Source: Morinoia aosen (Eukaryota; Arthropoda; Malacostraca; Amphipoda; Talitridae). From it: a stretch of 64,000 nucleotides of DNA. Shown here in pieces: positions 10,442-23,759 of this stretch. Within the stretch, counting starts at the first letter, position 1, and each line of letters begins with the position of its first letter. The notes beneath the pieces are model-generated. The model was not told where the DNA came from and searched no databases. It was given only the letters and a program-made list of their open reading frames with translations. The translations under genes were made by a program, and so were the position numbers. The DNA lies in assembly GCA_030386875.1 (NCBI GenBank), contig CM059560.1:47720757-47784756 (forward strand), read 5' to 3'.

Positions 10442-13400
10442 GATAAAATTAAATGCTGGTTTTGTGTTTTGCTTTAATGTATACGGATGATATGAACTCC
10501 AGGTATGTATCGGTTAACGATTAAACCTCACCCGGTGAAATGTAATGCTGGCTTCAGGTTTGACAGTTCGCTAGAGTAGTCATACATATATAGCAAGAAA
10601 AACGCGCTCGTAAACGATAAGTTCAAAGATCTGGGAGGTAAGCCTTAAAAGGCGCATAAAAATGAGGAATAAGTGTGCATTAGAGCAGCCGTAAGAAGAA
10701 CATTTGGTCAATGGTTGCGAGAATTAGACGTGTGGGCATATCTAGCTCATAGAATAATGCAGTACAAGATACAATGCAGAACAGAAAACTCAGCCTGCTG
10801 ATTGCTTGATAATAAGTTCCAGTAAATGCAGTGTATATTTGATGATCAAAACAGAAGTTCCATCAAGGATCTCCATCAAAAATGTTTTCAAGGATCACAT
10901 AAATAAAAATGAAAAAAATGCAGTGAAATAAAAGTTATTTTAAATTTACCGGAGTGACAAAAATCGCTCGTTACAGCACTCATGACGTCATGGAACATGA
11001 TGAAACTGCAAACAAAAAAAGCAGAAGTTTAAGTTGAGAAGGAAGTTAGAATGAGAAATAACGGTAAGAAACACATCTCCCTAACACTGCCTCCAAGAGG
11101 TAATCATCATTTCAAGTTTCATTTGTAACGAATGCTAACTTCTCACTATCACAATTTCTTCACGTGTAAGTTGACGCAATTTCGAGGAAAAACCTGACGT
11201 CATTCATTCAAGCATGCGCACCATGCCTCCCAAGCAAAAAAAAAACAGAAAAGCAACACATATCCAAATTGTTCATTGGGTGCTTCCAAGAAAAAGAACT
11301 AGGGATAATGATATGCAGCACAAGGGTTCATTATGATAATAGCAGAGACTGCAAGAACCGGTCAGTGTGTGCTCATTATAGACACAAAACATTAGGACGC
11401 ATCTGTACTAGCGATAGAGCTAGCGGTTGCTGGTTACCGAATTCCTCAACTCAGAGCCACCACCTGGACCACACTGGCTCACGTCGGAAAATGTACTCAG
11501 AATAAAAAAATCAGAGTATAAATTCCTTCGATAAACTGCTGAATTCAATTAATTTTCGTTGTAATTTTCCTATACGTTAATTATCCGTGTGGCTTTATAC
11601 ACCAGACTAATTTTAGGGTACAACAAAATTTTGAGCCCTCAATATCTCGGTCCAAATGTTTGGGTTCCCGTCCTTAGTGAAGAGTATGTGAGAGTTAGGC
11701 AACAAGAATTAATCGTAAATGCACAGTTGGAATAAATTTATTGAAATTTGGAAGCCCTAAACGTGGGTCAACCCATTTTTCAAGCTGAGTGGTAAGACAT
11801 TAAGAGATTTAAGTGTTTCAAAGTAAAATCATGGATCCGTCTCATGCTGGTGAAAATGTTTAGCGACAAGGCTTTTAGATTTAATCGAAAATTTTTTTAA
11901 TGTATCCTTCCTATTCATGAATGAATAGACAAGGTTCAGTCAGCGATATGAGTCACGTGAGATGGCTTAAAAATGTGAAGAGAACATTTGGGAACTAATT
12001 GGTAAATAACTGGATTTTCTATTGTTCAGAAAAGATGAAAGCAAACATTCCAAAAGGTCCTGAGGAGACTCGTCAATGAAAGAAAGCTACAAACTTAATA
12101 TAAAATTGAACAAGGAATACTTTTTTAATTCTACGGCACTTACAGGAAGAACTATCATGTCATTTTATTGGCGCTATGTGATGCTTGTAATAAGTTATAT
12201 TTCATTGTAAGACTTTTACAAGTTAATTCTCTTATGAACTACCAATTTCATGTCCATCTTCCTTTGAGTAATTAAAATGCAAATCGATTCAAGTGATTTT
12301 TTTTCAACACATGAGTCGACGTACACAAGCTCTCATTGAATAAAATGGCATAATATGTGTTTACTTATATTTTGATTGTGTTTGTCCCTCGTGGGAACTC
12401 TTTAAAGCGTTAGGAATTTTATCAAACTTACCTAATTTCCACTCCTGTACAATACCATTGAATACAACAGTCAAATGGAAGCCGGTCATGACTCACTAAA
12501 TCTACTTGTACATCAGAGAGTAGCGCTTATTAACACAAGAAGGAACTTCAATAGAAGATAAATATTACTTGAAGAGCAAGAACACACATCTCTCCCAAAA
12601 CGGTGAGGGAAGATGGTCGAGATCGCAGCCACAAGAGGGAATGACCATAAGATAAAGTCGTCAGGTGCTGTAACTGACAAGGACAGAGACTGGACGGTCA
12701 GTCCGTGGATGTATCCTGAATACCTGCCTTTGGCGTTACTTAAGAGTAGCCTTTTAAGGCAAGAGCGGGCAGTGCAAGCTGCTTCGTCTCTCGCTCTGCC
12801 ACGCTAAAATTCAAGCGCAAGACTGACCATGACATTGTCGAGGTCACGTTTTTACGGTGACGGACATGGCGATGAGCTCGGATTACGCGCACCGTCATGA
12901 CATCGCTACACCCACGTAAAAGAACGCGAGAAGCATTACGCCAGAGACGGGTGCACGGCCAGGCGTGTATTACATCATTGTTATAGGAGTGCCGTGCTAG
13001 GTTCCTGCAGGTGAGGCTCCTGAGCGGTGTATACATAGGCTACTTACAGCGTCCCGAAGACGATCACATCATCCGGTTATCAACTTTATTGATTTAAGTA
13101 AGCACATGAGCAGTGCTCACGAGTAAGAAATTTGGTATCAACGTGAGATCCAAAAGTAGAAAGTAAAAACTATCATCAACGTTTGTGCAGATATTACGTA
13201 GTGTAGTTTTTAATTTAAAAAAAATATACTCGGTGCTTTCATTAGGGCATCAATTAATTTTAGATGATGCATACACTGGAATCGAGTGATTTCAAGACGC
13301 CATTTTCTGACCATGCTGCACCGAAGACAATTTTGCCTAATTTCAAAAGTTACCAACAGTAAAACATTGTAACTGCAGCACATAAAAGCGAATTGGTTAA

Positions 13401-14893
13401 CAGCTGTAATACTACCAAAGAAACCTTTGAAAGGTGATTGTGATCGAATTTCGCACACGGTCCATCGATCACGCACTCATTCGGGGGCAGTTGGGAGAGT
13501 GGGAACCTCAGGAACTGTCCAAACAGAGACCACGGACAGGCAAATACGCCAAGAGGGCTGAACGAGGAACCTATTTACAAGAAGACGCCAGTCTTCCATA
13601 AAAAGACTCAGTAACGAGAGGCGGAGCAACTAAGCCATAAATGGTCTGTAGATTTGGCGAGTGATAAGCAAGACCAACGTGGAGCTCCGGCCAAAAAGTT
13701 GCACGGTGATCTGACCAACACAACACCAAGTGGCAAAGTTCAAGAGCGAACCGCGGTTAAGTCGGAGGTGAGACTCTACCCTCTAAAGATCACCCAGCTC
13801 GGAGCGAACGAATCAATGTAAACTGATCCTACATCGTCCCAGTTGAAAGAGGAGGAGTCTTAGATTACAGATGCCTCAAATGGACCTAACAAACATTGTG
13901 AGAAAAATCAAAACACAGCGCGCACGAAAAAATATTGAACATGTTTACATGTTTTCGGGATATGCCCTTAAGTATGACTCAAACGTTGACTTCAGTGACC
14001 TTGGCTTCGAGGATAAGCAACAAAACAAGTCACCCACAATTAAAATTTCATTTAAATTTTTCTCAAGTCTGCAAGTAGGAAACGCATAGAGCCCTATTAG
14101 AAGAACCAGGTAAGAGTGCTAACGAAGCAAGACGGCACGTCGCAAAGCGCGTGGGCGGGTTACTGCTGTCACTTGAAATTCTCACGTGAACTCGGCATGC
14201 GAGGGGGGACTACAGGGTCTCACACTGCCGGTGGACGTTACTAAACAGCGCCCTAATTGTCTCTTAGAGGCATACCGCACGGCACTTGGAAGAGGGAGTC
14301 CGTGACAGGCAGGGTCGCTAGTTTAAGATGAGTGAGACATTTGCCGCGTGACAGAGATTTAACAGTACAACATTTACGGCTACAAACATGAGTTTCGGTG
14401 GGGAAACAAGTGGAACAATCATCTGCTAGGAATAAAATTTGAGGTAAGATGCGATGATCCTCAGGATATTTTGTGCGTTGTATTGTCAATTTTGACAATT
14501 TCTCAATGGAATATTTTGAGACACTAATTGAGGCTTCACAAATCCAAAAAATTGATCATCCGACTGCGTGTACTCTATGGAGTTCTATACGATAGAATTA
14601 CAGTATAAAAATTTATCGTGAACGGTATGATTACTGAAACCAATTTTTATTTTGACTGAAACAAAAGAGAGCTCGATCTCTTCAGCTGACTTTCGTTCAC
14701 GTGAATACATATCTCATATTGAAGGGAATAGCGTTTATGCCTTTATTGTTATGATAAAAATATCTGAAACTGGAAAACTGAGCATATTCTTTTCCATAAG
14801 AGTCATTCATATACTCCGGAGGATCTTGAGTCCTCTCGTAGTTGACTACTCATCTGATATGAATTGTTTTAATCTCCGAGTAACATGCATTAC
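10442..14893. other. Gene-poor unique DNA
   Basis: No gene or structured RNA was recognised. Two GC-richer patches (about 12600-13060 and 14090-14330) carry overlapping open frames on one or both strands, none with a known motif. The rest is AT-rich, with no clear tandem or inverted repeats. Confidence 0.55.
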
Positions 14894-15181
14894 AGTGCCG
14901 CCATGGCCATGAGGCTAGAGGGTTCTGCCGCCGTGCAGGAGACCCGGGATCGAATCTCGGCGCTGGCAGTGGCGATTTTCTCTGTTGGGTATAGGAGAAA
15001 AATTCCAAGCATAATACCCCACTCTACCCAGGTGTCTGAAATGGGTACCGGTCTCGACCGGGGGAAAGCGTCATGGCGTCCTGGCGTTAGTTATAAGGCA
15101 TTTGAAAATCCAATGTACAAGGTGATATGTATCAGGCTTGATTGGAAATAAAGCATCCGTAGATGCCTTCATTATCATTAT
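14894..15181 (+). mobile_element. tRNA-derived SINE
   Basis: The 5' part resembles a tRNA with an internal RNA polymerase III promoter. A box A-like TGGCCATGAGG is at 14904-14914 and a box B-like GGATCGAATCTC is at 14947-14958, about 43 bases apart as in a tRNA. The tRNA-unrelated body follows. It includes an imperfect foldback (TACCCA at 15025-15030 with TGGGTA at 15042-15047) and a perfect 6-bp hairpin CCGGTC-TC-GACCGG at 15048-15061. The 3' end is a short ATT/ATC-rich tail (CATTATCATTAT) near 15170-15181. The total of about 290 bp is typical of a SINE. No clear target-site duplication is visible, so the exact ends are approximate. The body string CCCAGGTGT...AATGGGTACC recalls conserved central domains of some invertebrate SINEs; this is from memory and unchecked. 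An open frame across it (14885-15151) is not considered a gene. Confidence 0.75.
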
Positions 15182-17836
15182 GGTTTTATGACATTCCCTA
15201 CAATAAACAGAAAAACACACAATTTGTTTCGAGCCAAAGTCTCACCAATAAAATAACGTGGAACGCAATGGGAAGACACGTCAATTTTCCTCTACATGAT
15301 GGAATGCTTCGATGGGGCTAGTGTTTTATTAAACTCAAATTTAATCAAGTACGAAATCGAAAGTTCAAAATACCGAATAAAGGGTATGATCTAAGCACAT
15401 TGAGCAGGTAGATTCGCAGTCGTATAGGCATAAATTAATTCATTCAAGTTGGGGAAGAGGTTGGCGAAACTCACCAACGACTGAAAACATTTGTATTCCT
15501 TTCGCCACTACGGCTTTCAGGGGCTGCATTCCAAGCACGAGTTTTGCAATGCCATTCAGTGAAACGTCGTTTGCTAACTGTTAGACTTTGCTGGGAAGTT
15601 CAAGTTTTTCAAATGAAATGTTTGCGTACAATGAAAGTAATTTTTTGGATGCATTACAGGAACTTTTTGAGAAAGTTTAAAAAAAATGTCAAATTACTCG
15701 GTGAATGGCACGAAACTTCGCAGATCATTAATTAAGTTAGCAAATTCGGTAGCAGTGCAGTTCGTGGCTGTTTCATTAGAGTAACACCGAATGCGGGATT
15801 TACCAAAACGCAACAATTGAAAAAATCACACTTGGAGCAATCAGTGACAAAGTTATAGCATTTTTCTATATTCTAACTACACACAGTTAGTAAATGTTGA
15901 CAAGGACCGAAATTGGACCGAGATGGAAGCTTGACTTGCAGACAAGCCTGGTATGACAAATGACTGTACAGAGGACAGAGCTTGGGAGTATGAGCCCAAT
16001 GCAGGACGACGCAATGAATCATGTCGCTACGGATGAGCGTATATTTCTGTCCATGTATGACAATCAATGAATATTTTACAAAATATTTGGTATATCGGAA
16101 AAGCATTAAGCAGTGAAACTAACAGGGTAACAAACAAAGTAAAGGACTCATTCGTTTGTAATGTATGAACACTTGATAGATGATTGTCTTTGAATTCCTC
16201 GTGAAGTTAGTAACCATGTATGAGTCATTCTAATTAATCTATCATGATACTCAGAACTCAAAAACGACAGCTTTGATAAACCACGTTGTTAACGAATTCA
16301 TTAGAAACAGAGGTACAAGACGCGTGTACGGAATCATAAACTTGAATTTCTACTGAACTATTCTTCACTTGTGACGGCGCGAGTACACATAACGCGTCGT
16401 CCCGGTCTTGCTGGAGTGACAAGTCTGACAGCATCATCTGACGCTGTGAAAAATCCTTACAAGATCTTGCCGTGGTGGCCTGAGGCCTCGAGCAGCCTAT
16501 TAAAAGTGATGAAAGGCGTTGTAATTTATGCATCGCGTATCAGTGTGGGTTCGAAGCATTTTTTTGCGGGCTGACGAGTTAGGCGAAAGATGTTTGGACT
16601 ATCATTAATATTGATGGCACATGTTCCCAAAATGGCCTCATATCAACCAAAAAGTCGGAAACTTTTGTGCCCTGAAATGAGTGATTTTGCAAGTATGCTG
16701 AGTTGATTTTGAGTAGGAAAGAATTAGTACGTAATCGAAGTACAGAAGGAATAATATAGAAAATTAGCTTAGTCGCAAAATATGATCTTGCATGCTGTAT
16801 TTAAGAATTGACGAGTGATAAAAATGCCAGCAACATAGTACTGGAAAATGCACTTTTGTGTCAAATAGCGTTAAAATAATTCCTAAGTTTAAAGCATGTA
16901 AACTATTAACACATCAAAGGCTGCCCGTTTTGAACACCTTTCAATCATACTTAATGATACTTCATTTCGAACCAAAAAACATCGAACTCTAATCCAAATG
17001 GTGAGCATTTTCATAAGCAATTCATCGGAAACAAAGCTCCCAAATTAGTCCTCGAACGTTAGCATTAGTATGCCATATCTCAGCCTGGAACATCGCCAAG
17101 CCACACCTTCAAGTCCAATAAGGCTCAATAATATGTGAGCATCGTCTGCTGCTACAAATCGCGCGCCCAACCTTCAAGACTGAAGCTATTCTGCACGATC
17201 CAAATGAAGGATTTTACAAGGGAGATCTGTAATGAATCACAGGATCATGTCGACACGCCATGAAAATTAGCGACGGAGTGAGAAGAAGCGACCGCCTGCA
17301 GGCCAAACGAAGGCTCTAGGCGCTCAACCGCATGTCCGATGTGAAGGGAAGTCCGATCACAGAATGTAACATCCAGAGTACGCACGCTTTATTCAACACG
17401 TCGCAAGGAAATCGGACGAACAATACTCAATGATAAAGTTTAAAATTAATGAGCCAAAACTCGATGAAAAAAGATGAGAGAATAAGGCTTGTTACTGGGA
17501 GATTAAACCATTTTTAAGAAATTGCGCTATAAATGAGAGGTTTGTTTAGTTTTCAAGCAGAATTGGGGAAAAACAGAATTTATTAAAACTTCTTTGAATT
17601 AGCAAACACGAACAACTTACTGAAATCCCTGATCCTCTCGTAACCGCGTGTACTCACCTGAAACAGGGAAAATTACGAAGTCAAAGATATGGTTGTGGAA
17701 TTATAAAAGATGAAAAAATTAATAAAGGCAAAAAATGTGATGGGCTAAACAGTGTATTTTCAATTTCATTTAATCAAGAAGCAGATACATGTGAACAGAA
17801 AAAAATCTCATTTACAAATTTCAGAATGATGATAGG
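15182..17836. other. Intergenic DNA without recognised genes
   Basis: Nothing recognisable was seen. A slightly GC-richer stretch at 16360-16500 has overlapping short frames on both strands. I found no tandem repeats or convincing tRNA-like promoters. Confidence 0.55.
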
Positions 17837-18439
17837 TATACAGGGTGGAAGTAAATGAGTTGTTTTGGAAAACCGCATACATATTCAATGAACTTTCAAA
17901 ATATCCGTGACCTGCCGCATACATATTCAAGACTCCTCCAATGAACTATCAAAATATCCGTGGCCTGATCACAATTAATGTCAACATTCTTAAAGACAAT
18001 CCTGAGCTAAATAGAAAGGTTATCAGAAAAGTAATGAGACAGAGAGGTTCAAAATGACTTGAGAACAATGGCTGGCATAGCGCATAATTAAATTGGAACA
18101 GAAGGGCTTCGTCAGAAATTCTATTAATAAATTATTTTCGGAAATATACAGCATTTTACTAAATTTACTTTTCAAAAATCGACATTAGTTTGTCTTTTCA
18201 CATCCTTAAGTGCAACATGGGAATAAATTGTAAAACTTTTATCTCGCGCCAGTGAGAAAGAAATGGTGCTCACTCTGAACACCATTGTGCCTCAATTTAA
18301 CAATCAACAATAAAAAGCTTGGACCTAGTTAAAAAATAAAATTTCAAACTAAATGAGACTTAGCTTACCTCCCTGCGATTGATGGCTATTGAAAAATTGA
18401 TATGATTAAATTGTACATTATTTCAGACCTCCCTGTATA
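17837..18439. mobile_element. Possible mariner-type MITE
   Basis: The left end reads TATACAGGGTGG (17837-17848). The right end (18428-18439) is its reverse complement with one mismatch (TATACAGGGAGG). Both ends are flanked by TA, the target site of Tc1/mariner elements. The ends recall the CAGGGTGG terminus of the mariner remnant near 50660. Similarity falls off after about 12 bp, to roughly half identity over 23 bp, and no transposase frame is present inside. The 12-bp match could be partly fortuitous. Confidence 0.35.
17873..17967 (+). repeat. Imperfect tandem duplication
   Basis: A 42-bp segment beginning CCGCATACATATTCA at 17873 is repeated from 17915. The second copy carries an 11-base insertion before ATGAACT and a few substitutions. 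Both copies end in CCGTG(A/G)CCTG. The pair lies just inside the left end of the candidate MITE. Confidence 0.8.
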
Positions 18440-20160
18440 AGGATATATTCTTAACACTAAGATTTGTTGTGGAAATATTTCTAAGTTCATTCTCATAATT
18501 CTACCATTAAAGATAGAGCTCAACTTTGACTGACGAAACGATTCCCAACACTGATGGTAAGTCATTTGATTACTAACAGTAATTTCTTCCATATATGGGA
18601 GTCTAATCCCTTTGAATAATTCTTGAATTTTTTCCATCGTTGTTGATACATATCGCAGATGTCCAATTATATTTGCAAAATAATGGTAAATTTCTTTCTC
18701 ATTTGTATAATTTACTAGTGTATCTCGCGATCAAAACTAGTATATTAGTGTACCATGGTGTTTATTTTCAAGTTAGAGTGATAATTTGTCCGTGAAAACT
18801 ATTTTCATCAGAGTACTTTGAAGATAAACAATTTCTTCTAACAATTCATTCATGTTTTGCTTATATATCAAAATGGATTTCAATTCAAAAAATAGAAATA
18901 TGGAATCATACGGAGTGATCATGTGTCTAGTTTCCAAGGTTGGTAGTAAGCACGGACAGACCAAGCAAGAAAGCAACAGTGTGAATTATTATGAAGGAGG
19001 ATCCTTTGCGAACGAGCTAACATGGCGCGGTGCTAAGGACAGGCAAAAGAAGAAGCACCCGTCAGCATTCACAGAGAGGCAGCAAGCTCGGGTGGGCATG
19101 GCTAGCCTGCCCATATTGGGTCACGAGGCATCGAACCATCCCGGCAGACCCAGCGTCGCCGCTTCTCTTTTAATTGCTATACTTGTTTCCGCTACAGATC
19201 TTCTCCTTCTAATAAAGGCTTCTGTGCGCCAACCATGCGATGACCTTCACAGAACGCATGACATCGAAAAGAAAGGAAAGTAATTGCCTCAGTCTCTATC
19301 GGATGTCACAAGAAGCTTGGTTTCGTTTCTGAATACGGTATGAAACGTAAATAAAAACTTGTTTTCAATTCATTACAAAGTTAAGAAACAAGTTTTAAGT
19401 AAACAGATAGTAAAATTTAATCAGAAGCACCTCCTCACTACACTAAAGGCTTCGTAAAAGCATTACTTTCGGATTCAATATTCAATGAGAGAAAACCTCG
19501 CCTCAAAGATCTTAGAATGCTGTGCATGACACGAGCGGATCGGCCATACCAAACATTTATGTAAACGATGAGGAATGAATTCTCAATAAAAAATAGTAAA
19601 CCAATGAAAGTGGTAGAATAAGCATATGGGGATAGATTAAAGAGTGGATTGAATAAAAGAGAGACATAGAGCAAAACATGCTCTTCAAAATAGCAAGTGT
19701 GTTATTTTTTAACTGAAACCCGTTTTATACCACGCAAATTTGTTTGTATTCATCGCTTATTTTTTAAATCTTTTAGGAACAATCTAAATGAAGTTTTCAT
19801 CAGTAAGACCTCCACACTTAATAAGATACAAGGCATTTAAATTCGATATTTCAAAACGGAATATCAATTAATCGAAGAAATAAGGGATTAATTGACTTTT
19901 ATAGTTTTTAAATTCAATTTTGAAATATTTCCACTAATTAATTACCGTCAGAAATGACGTACAATAAAGTGAAACGAAAACGTGAAACATGCATTTGTGG
20001 CACTGCTATGTTTCATTTCTCACGAGAGACCAAAGAACTAATTTTTGATACCTACGCTTTGAAGTAACCGAAGTGCGACGCCAACATCCAATGCTAGTTC
20101 ATGAAAATTGAACTGTTTTTATAAAGACGAGACACTGAAAGGAATAAGCGTCGTCATAAA
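18440..20160. other. Intergenic DNA; one long ORF of doubtful status
   Basis: This stretch is mostly AT-rich with no recognised family. It contains the 143-codon frame at 18852-19283, listed separately. The segment 19700-20150 is low-complexity AT-rich DNA without repeats that I could define. Confidence 0.5.
18852..19283 (+). CDS. Hypothetical ORF, 143 aa, doubtful
   Basis: This is the longest ATG-initiated frame outside repeats. I recognise no family. The N-terminal half is polar and the middle is basic (a KDRQKKKH segment near residue 65). One hydrophobic stretch near residues 102-122 (LLIAILVSATDLLLLI) could span a membrane. There is no convincing promoter immediately upstream and no sign of flanking exons. 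A frame of this length is expected about once or so by chance in 64 kb of this base composition, so it may not be translated. Confidence 0.15.
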   Translation: MFCLYIKMDFNSKNRNMESYGVIMCLVSKVGSKHGQTKQESNSVNYYEGGSFANELTWRGAKDRQKKKHPSAFTERQQARVGMASLPILGHEASNHPGRPSVAASLLIAILVSATDLLLLIKASVRQPCDDLHRTHDIEKKGK

Positions 20161-20410
20161 CAGAGCAAGGGGGCAGCATCTCCCGCCGCTTATGAGACGG
20201 GCAGAGCAAGGGAGCAGCATCGCTCGCCGCTCATGAGACGGGCAGACGCAGCGAGATAAGGCAATCAGAGGGCACAGACGCGGCCTTATTGCTGCGCGCG
20301 CGTTGAGTGAGGGCTGCTCAGCACGCGAGGCTCGCTGCGTCTCATGGCCGGGCCTTGTGACGGGCGGCGCAACGCGAGCGAGACAAGTACAACTGTGGGC
20401 AACCGCCCGC
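20161..20410. repeat. GC-rich CpG patch with duplicated and inverted segments
   Basis: A sharply GC- and CpG-rich island stands out in AT-rich surroundings. It opens with a 41-bp direct repeat (20161-20201 and 20202-20242, both beginning CAGAGCAAGG and ending GAGACGGG, with a few differences). A 12-bp perfect inverted repeat follows: AGACGCAGCGAG at 20244-20255 pairs with its complement at 20331-20342. It could be a CpG island, part of a promoter or a degenerate transposon end. No coding frame was recognised. Confidence 0.6.
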
Positions 20411-20443
20411 CGCGCGCTATCTTCTCCGGTGGATTAGAACGGC

Positions 20444-20629
20444 ATCAAAAGGTTAAGTGGCTTTTGAAAATGCGGATGTATTTTACCAAAATGTAATTCC
20501 TCGAAATCAAAAGGTTAAGTGAAATTCGAAAACGCGGATGTATTTTGCCAAAATGTAATTCCTCGAAATCAAAAGGTTAAGTGAAATTTGAAAATGCGGA
20601 GGTTTTTGCATTAATGTAATTCCTCGTGA
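20444..20629 (+). repeat. 62-bp tandem repeat, three copies
   Basis: Three tandem units start at 20444, 20506 and 20568. Each begins ATCAAAAGGTTAAGTG and ends near AATGTAATTCCTCG. Copies one and two are nearly identical after the first 17 bases; copy three has substitutions and a short deletion. The array directly follows the GC-rich patch, so the two may belong to one larger mobile or satellite unit. Confidence 0.85.
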
Positions 20630-23600
20630 TTGACTTCGGTTGCATGCTTATATAGAAGAATTTATGTACAAAGAGTATCTTGAAACATGAAGAAATATCT
20701 TGAACCGCGTATTTACCGCATTTGTGTCATCTGTTGAAGACGCACCATGTATCACCGTACTATGCATTTACATCGATCGTAAGCATGAAGTTAGAGCGGT
20801 AAGAAAAAGGATGATTGTGCAAGTATCATGACTGAGACTAACGCTATTTTTTCTGAGTTATGATGTCTCATAGATATGATGTTCATAATTTCAAGCAGTG
20901 AAATATTTGAATTTTTATACAAACGTTCATTATTTTTGAGAGTTAATATACGTACATAATAATGATTCAAACCAACAAAACTACTGTAAATCATTCTTCA
21001 GGCCCTTCATTTTTCATCAAACTAATATTTTGGCTCGAGTAGTAACTCGAGGTCTCCATCATATTCAAAGCTTTACCAATACTTAGCTTTTATAATGCAT
21101 TGCATGATAAATACTGAGCCTGAAATAATGGTACAGTCGAACATGCTATCGAGGAAGTTATTTTTAGATACTTTCTATAATTCCTCAAAAAATGAACGTG
21201 CTGCAGATAAAGAGGAGCACACGAAAAACAAGACTAGCAAAATAACGGATTCTGTGGTCTAGGCGCTAGTACATTGACTGAAAAGGATGCATGGGTCGGC
21301 AGAAGCAATTCTGCATTCTCAAACAAGTCTGCACGCGGAGCTCATATCTTTAAAATTAAAACAAGAGCGAGATTGCAGGCGTTCAAGATCTGTGACAAGC
21401 ATACCTTCGAAGCGTTATAAACTGACCTTGGGCGAATTCATGCCGTCGTTGCGGTATAATTAACAGCGTACATTTTTCTAAGCGGTCTCTGTTACGCTAC
21501 TTGGCAAAAATTTCAAACTTTTGGAAAATGCAGTCTCAAGAGCATGCGGCCTCCTTGGCTTGCTGCATCAAGACATTCTCAAGCTAATTAACGGCAAAAC
21601 TTGTCGGCTAATACTCGAAGTAGCGACAATTAAAGTCGAATTTTCGCATAAAAAAATAATTAGCAGAAAAGCATTCAACATCAGCGACACATCTCGCTGT
21701 GATAATGCGAGTCTCAGTGAAGGCATTTCTGCTTGCTCATCAAAGGCATTCAGCGTGGGAAAAAATGTTCGTACACAAGTCTGCAGTGCTGTCGGAAGGA
21801 ATAAATGATGAACGTATCATTTTAATGTAACAAAATGTTCATCACTCTGCAGAGTTGAAACTAAGAAAGAACTGCAGAGCAAGAGTGTGAGATTCAATTG
21901 GAAGACAGCCATAAATGATACTAACACATGAAACGGAATCTCGTTATTCGCTTATTATTTTTCACGTGTCCCGCTGAAACAAGCATGTGTCATTTTTAAA
22001 AGAGCACGCTAAAATTTTTTGCCAGTCAATTATGTCACTCAAAAATGTAAAATCACTTTAATATCCGAAAACTCCACGAAACGAATAACAATTTAAATTG
22101 AAGTTCTTTCGCACCTGATGGACGACACTGCTTGTTAGTTCGTGTCTAGTGAGGTATACTTTTCCCTCTGCAGGCTGACGCGCTGTATTGCCACGGTGAC
22201 GTACAATGGTCTTGCGGTTACACGGCCAGCGGAGAAGGCGTCGCAACAAATCGCTAAGTGAGGAGCGAGGATGACCGCCGGGCATCAAGAGAGCGGCAAC
22301 TCAGTGCAAATTAGGACAGAAAATCCGGTCGTTACTGAGTCAGGGTCAGCAGCGATCCAAGCTCGCAGTCTCCCGCTCGATGGCAAGAAAATTCTCTTCG
22401 TAAATTATGGGTTTAAATCATAAATTTCGGTGGGCTGCAAGACTAATTTATTATCATTTAATAGTAGTTAGTTCAAAACTCCCTTGCCACATAAAATGCG
22501 ACCTCAAAAGAGCAAAAAGAAGGAACCCGTTGGTATGGAATGCAGTAAACAAGGAATCAGTGCACAAGATGGACTTCCACTCAGGAAGCCCATTGCATTA
22601 AAACTGCTAGTTGGAAATGAAGAGGAAGAAAAACACAGTACAGAAGAGATAGCAAAGAAGGTATGAGTACTGAAAGAAGCAAAGGCAAAGTGGGTACGAA
22701 AGATAGGAGCCCAAAAGCTTATCTATAGCTGAGATAACTCAACAGCATTCTCCAGGGAGCGCCATTCCCCATAGCGTACAGTAAACAAACAAAACTAACC
22801 TCGTCTACTCATATCCTATTCCCCATGAAGAGGTGGGCTTCATGAGTAAATTAATTTATAATTTTGAAGTTTATTTTCAGCGCCGTATAATTCATCGTTA
22901 AGTAACAGTCCGAGCTGACGATGATGAAAAATAGAAATTTGAGTTTAGAAGTGTGCTGCGTATATTACATAAACACATCATCTGCAGAAGAAGCGAGGCC
23001 AACTGTGGCATCAAAAATGATAATATTATTGATAGATATGGAAAATTTTTGCCCATATATTCAAAGGCCTCAATTTTCATCCAAGCGATCAAAGAGAATC
23101 ACAAAATATTCATACAAGATTCCAAATCTCTAGTGCGTGCATCTTCGGTATCCTCTACATATGTTCAAGTGAAAACAGGATCTTCAATCTTATAGTTGAT
23201 GAAATCAAAACTCACAAGAAACGCAAATTACTTACATTTGTCCTATATGACCTTGCTTGTTCTCAGTTTTATCATCCTCCCTTTTAAGGAACAAAATTTT
23301 TAGAAACTCATAATTTTGTTTCGACAGCCACGAAAAAATACATAGATTGATGCTGTGTGCTGATTTGATCGAAATTGAGTTGGTATGGCTGAAGAAATTC
23401 AGTCGTATTTAGACATTCCTTAATTGAGGCATTCCTTGATCATCATTAAATTTTATCCATTTAACGTATAACATAAAACGTAATGAAGAGTAAAGCGAAT
23501 AATGCAACACCTCCTGAATTATCCTCAATTTTGTAATTTGGCAACTTCAACGGTGATATTTATCATTTATGTCGAGGTCGTATTCGAGAAAATGCGTAGA

Positions 23601-23759
23601 ATTTCATGAATTTCAATTTAATGTGGACTTTCCAAAAAAATGAAGAACAATGAAAATTCGAGAATTCAGGCCTAAATTCATAAATATATAAATTGAATTT
23701 GTATCAATGTCTAGAGCAGGAATATGTATACGGCGGAAATGAACCTTGAAATTAAGGGT
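20630..23759. other. Intergenic DNA without recognised genes
   Basis: No gene or repeat family was recognised. A moderately GC-rich patch around 22130-22400 has an open minus-strand frame (22058-22288) without a known motif. The frames at 22407-22666 and 22921-23195 overlap each other and look like chance. Confidence 0.55.
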
